Positions 44,094 to 44,635 of a stretch of 44,635 nt of DNA are shown in pieces; the first letter of the stretch is position 1, and each line of letters starts with the position of its first letter. Made by a program: the position numbers and the translations under genes. The notes under the pieces were generated by a model that saw nothing but the letters and a program-made list of their open reading frames with translations, made no database searches and was not told the DNA's origin. Source of the DNA: Ruminococcus sp. (GTDB taxonomy: Bacteria > Bacillota > Clostridia > Oscillospirales > Ruminococcaceae); assembly GCF_017464355.1 (NCBI RefSeq), contig NZ_JAFUAG010000046.1, positions 1 to 44,635 on the forward strand. Reading direction: 5' to 3'.

Positions 44094-44122
44094 ATGACAA
44101 AAAGAGCCTCCTATGGTATAAT
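44094..44122 (+). promoter_or_regulatory. Transposase promoter
   Basis: ATGACA (44094-44099), a 17-base spacer and a perfect TATAAT (44117-44122). The -10 box lies in the loop of the palindrome 44107-44137. Confidence 0.7.
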
Positions 44123-44137
44123 AGAAACCATAGGAGG
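44107..44137 (+). promoter_or_regulatory. Palindrome that locks the transposase ribosome site
   Basis: CCTCCTATGG (44107-44116) and CCATAGGAGG (44128-44137) are perfect inverted repeats, loop 11 bases. The right arm holds the AGGAGG ribosome site, eight bases from the orfA ATG. Read-through RNA would hide this site, whereas RNA from the internal promoter lacks the left arm. Confidence 0.75.
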
Positions 44138-44144
44138 TTTTGTT

Positions 44145-44635
44145 ATGGCAAGAAGTTACAAACACATACAGCAGTACGAAAAAGAGATCTTTGAGTTAAA
44201 AGGAAAAGGATTAACATTGAGAGAAATCGGAGAACGATTAGGATTTACCCACAAGCAGTTACATGATTTCATAACCCGATATAATGCGAATCAAAGAAAA
44301 ATAGCCGCAGGAATAGTAATCAAACCGAAAGGCAGACCGCGAAAAGACGGGACGGAATTACCGCCATCGGTACAGCAATTGAGCAAAATAGCGCAATTGC
44401 AGTATGAAATGTCACGCAAGGACGCAAAGATCAAAGCTCTTGAAATGGAAAACGAGCTTATGCGGGATTTTCTCTCGCTTACAGAAAGGAAGTTAGACCG
44501 GAGGTCAAGTTCAGAGTTATCTATCGTCATAAGGACAAGTACAGCATCAGCGAGATGTGCAGATTCTTCGATGTATCTCGCAGCGGCTATTACGGTTTTG
44601 TTCGCCGTATGGGCAAGCCTGCAAAGGATCTGGAG
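44145..44635 (+). CDS. IS3-family transposase OrfA, open to the window edge
   Basis: From ATG at 44145 (MARSYKHIQQYEKEIFELKG). A helix-turn-helix (LTLREIGERLGFTHKQLHDF, about residues 24-43), a basic linker (KPKGRPRKDG) and a leucine-zipper-like helix (about 80-115) are visible, as in IS3 OrfA. After about residue 115 the frame runs on with low-likelihood sequence and no stop to the edge, while the true transposase continues one frame back. So functional protein depends on frameshifting or on a short OrfA that ends beyond the edge. Confidence 0.8.
   Translation, partial: MARSYKHIQQYEKEIFELKGKGLTLREIGERLGFTHKQLHDFITRYNANQRKIAAGIVIKPKGRPRKDGTELPPSVQQLSKIAQLQYEMSRKDAKIKALEMENELMRDFLSLTERKLDRRSSSELSIVIRTSTASARCADSSMYLAAAITVLFAVWASLQRIW
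44444..44635 (+). CDS. IS3-family transposase OrfB, N-terminal part in the -1 frame
   Basis: The -1 frame relative to orfA opens at 44444 and reads ...RKEVRPEVKFRVIYRH, then KDKYSISEMCRFFDVSRSGY, YGFVRRMGKP. This is the HTH_21-type start of the IS3 OrfB integrase; the DDE residues lie beyond the window. It has no start codon of its own near the junction, which supports -1 programmed frameshifting from orfA. The switch should lie about 44480-44492 (ACAGAAAGGAAG). Confidence 0.8.

Larger units (their letters stand above)
44069..44635 (+). mobile_element. IS3-family insertion sequence, left part, cut by the window edge
   Basis: The transposase frames below are of the two-frame IS3 design. The likely left tip is near TGAACCGCCCCAGTAAAAAC at 44069, because IS3 elements begin with TG and the promoter follows closely. 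The right tip lies outside, so the ends and any target duplication cannot be checked here. Confidence 0.75.

Overview
The window reads as chromosome from a low-to-mid GC anaerobic Firmicute of the Ruminococcus type (Oscillospiraceae). The grounds are the house-keeping genes (CIRCE-controlled groESL, rplJL with an L10 leader, secA, enolase, spo0A), the strong AGGAGG-type ribosome sites, textbook TTGACA-17-TATAAT promoters, an intact Spo0A, and strictly anaerobic-style metabolism with no respiratory genes. The genus is an inference from protein character; no rRNA gene is present.

Layout. (1) 1-3162: the right end of an integrated mobile element. It has a leftward run of tiny early genes, a divergent LexA/CI-like repressor, four copies of a TTGCA..TGCAA operator and a tyrosine integrase. 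The integrase abuts a tRNA 3' fragment that marks the attachment site. (2) 3217-4674: an isolated, tail-protein-like gene. (3) 4929-10981: a leftward five-gene operon, uxuA-uxaC-eda-kdgK-uxuB. It holds every cytoplasmic step from glucuronate to pyruvate plus glyceraldehyde-3-phosphate, but no transporter or regulator. (4) 11408-18862: pyrophosphatase, then a leftward cassette of MBOAT acyltransferase, 920-residue DHHW (AlgJ-like) membrane protein, FkbH-like HAD enzyme, acyl carrier protein and a small unknown protein. This looks like a machine that builds a short acyl group on a carrier protein and passes it across the membrane to a surface glycan. It is the most interesting system in the window. 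(5) 19286-22197: a membrane-anchored unknown protein overlapping an ABC-2 exporter pair.

(6) 22402-24440: groES-groEL under a perfect CIRCE element. (7) 24838-28379: OmpR-type regulator, sensor kinase and HtrA-like protease, an envelope-stress-like set. (8) 28561-33471: secA, a DUF1015 protein, a nitroreductase and a MIF-like tautomerase. (9) 33527-36266: two divergent lipoproteins, one a paralogue of the DHHW domain, the other a carbohydrate-binding-domain protein with a Met/Gly-rich tail. (10) 36635-40972: a small NrdD-C-terminus-like protein, a DUF1858 protein, a lipid-kinase-family protein, a MITE-like palindrome, a coiled-coil protein and enolase. (11) 41096-44045: rplL, rplJ, spo0A, gtrA. 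(12) From about 44069 to the end: the left part of an IS3-family insertion sequence, whose transposase ribosome site is locked in a palindrome that also holds its own -10 box.

Non-coding structure is rich. A ~100-bp repeat with a perfect hairpin occurs twice in inverted orientation (11307-11404 and 18893-18992), once just after ppa and once in the leader of the MBOAT operon. A 103-bp MITE-like element (38628-38730) begins at the base after a -10 box. Iterated ATAATTC/GAATTAT repeats flank the groEL 3' region. Many start sites were moved inward from the longest open frame because a clear ribosome site selects an internal start codon.
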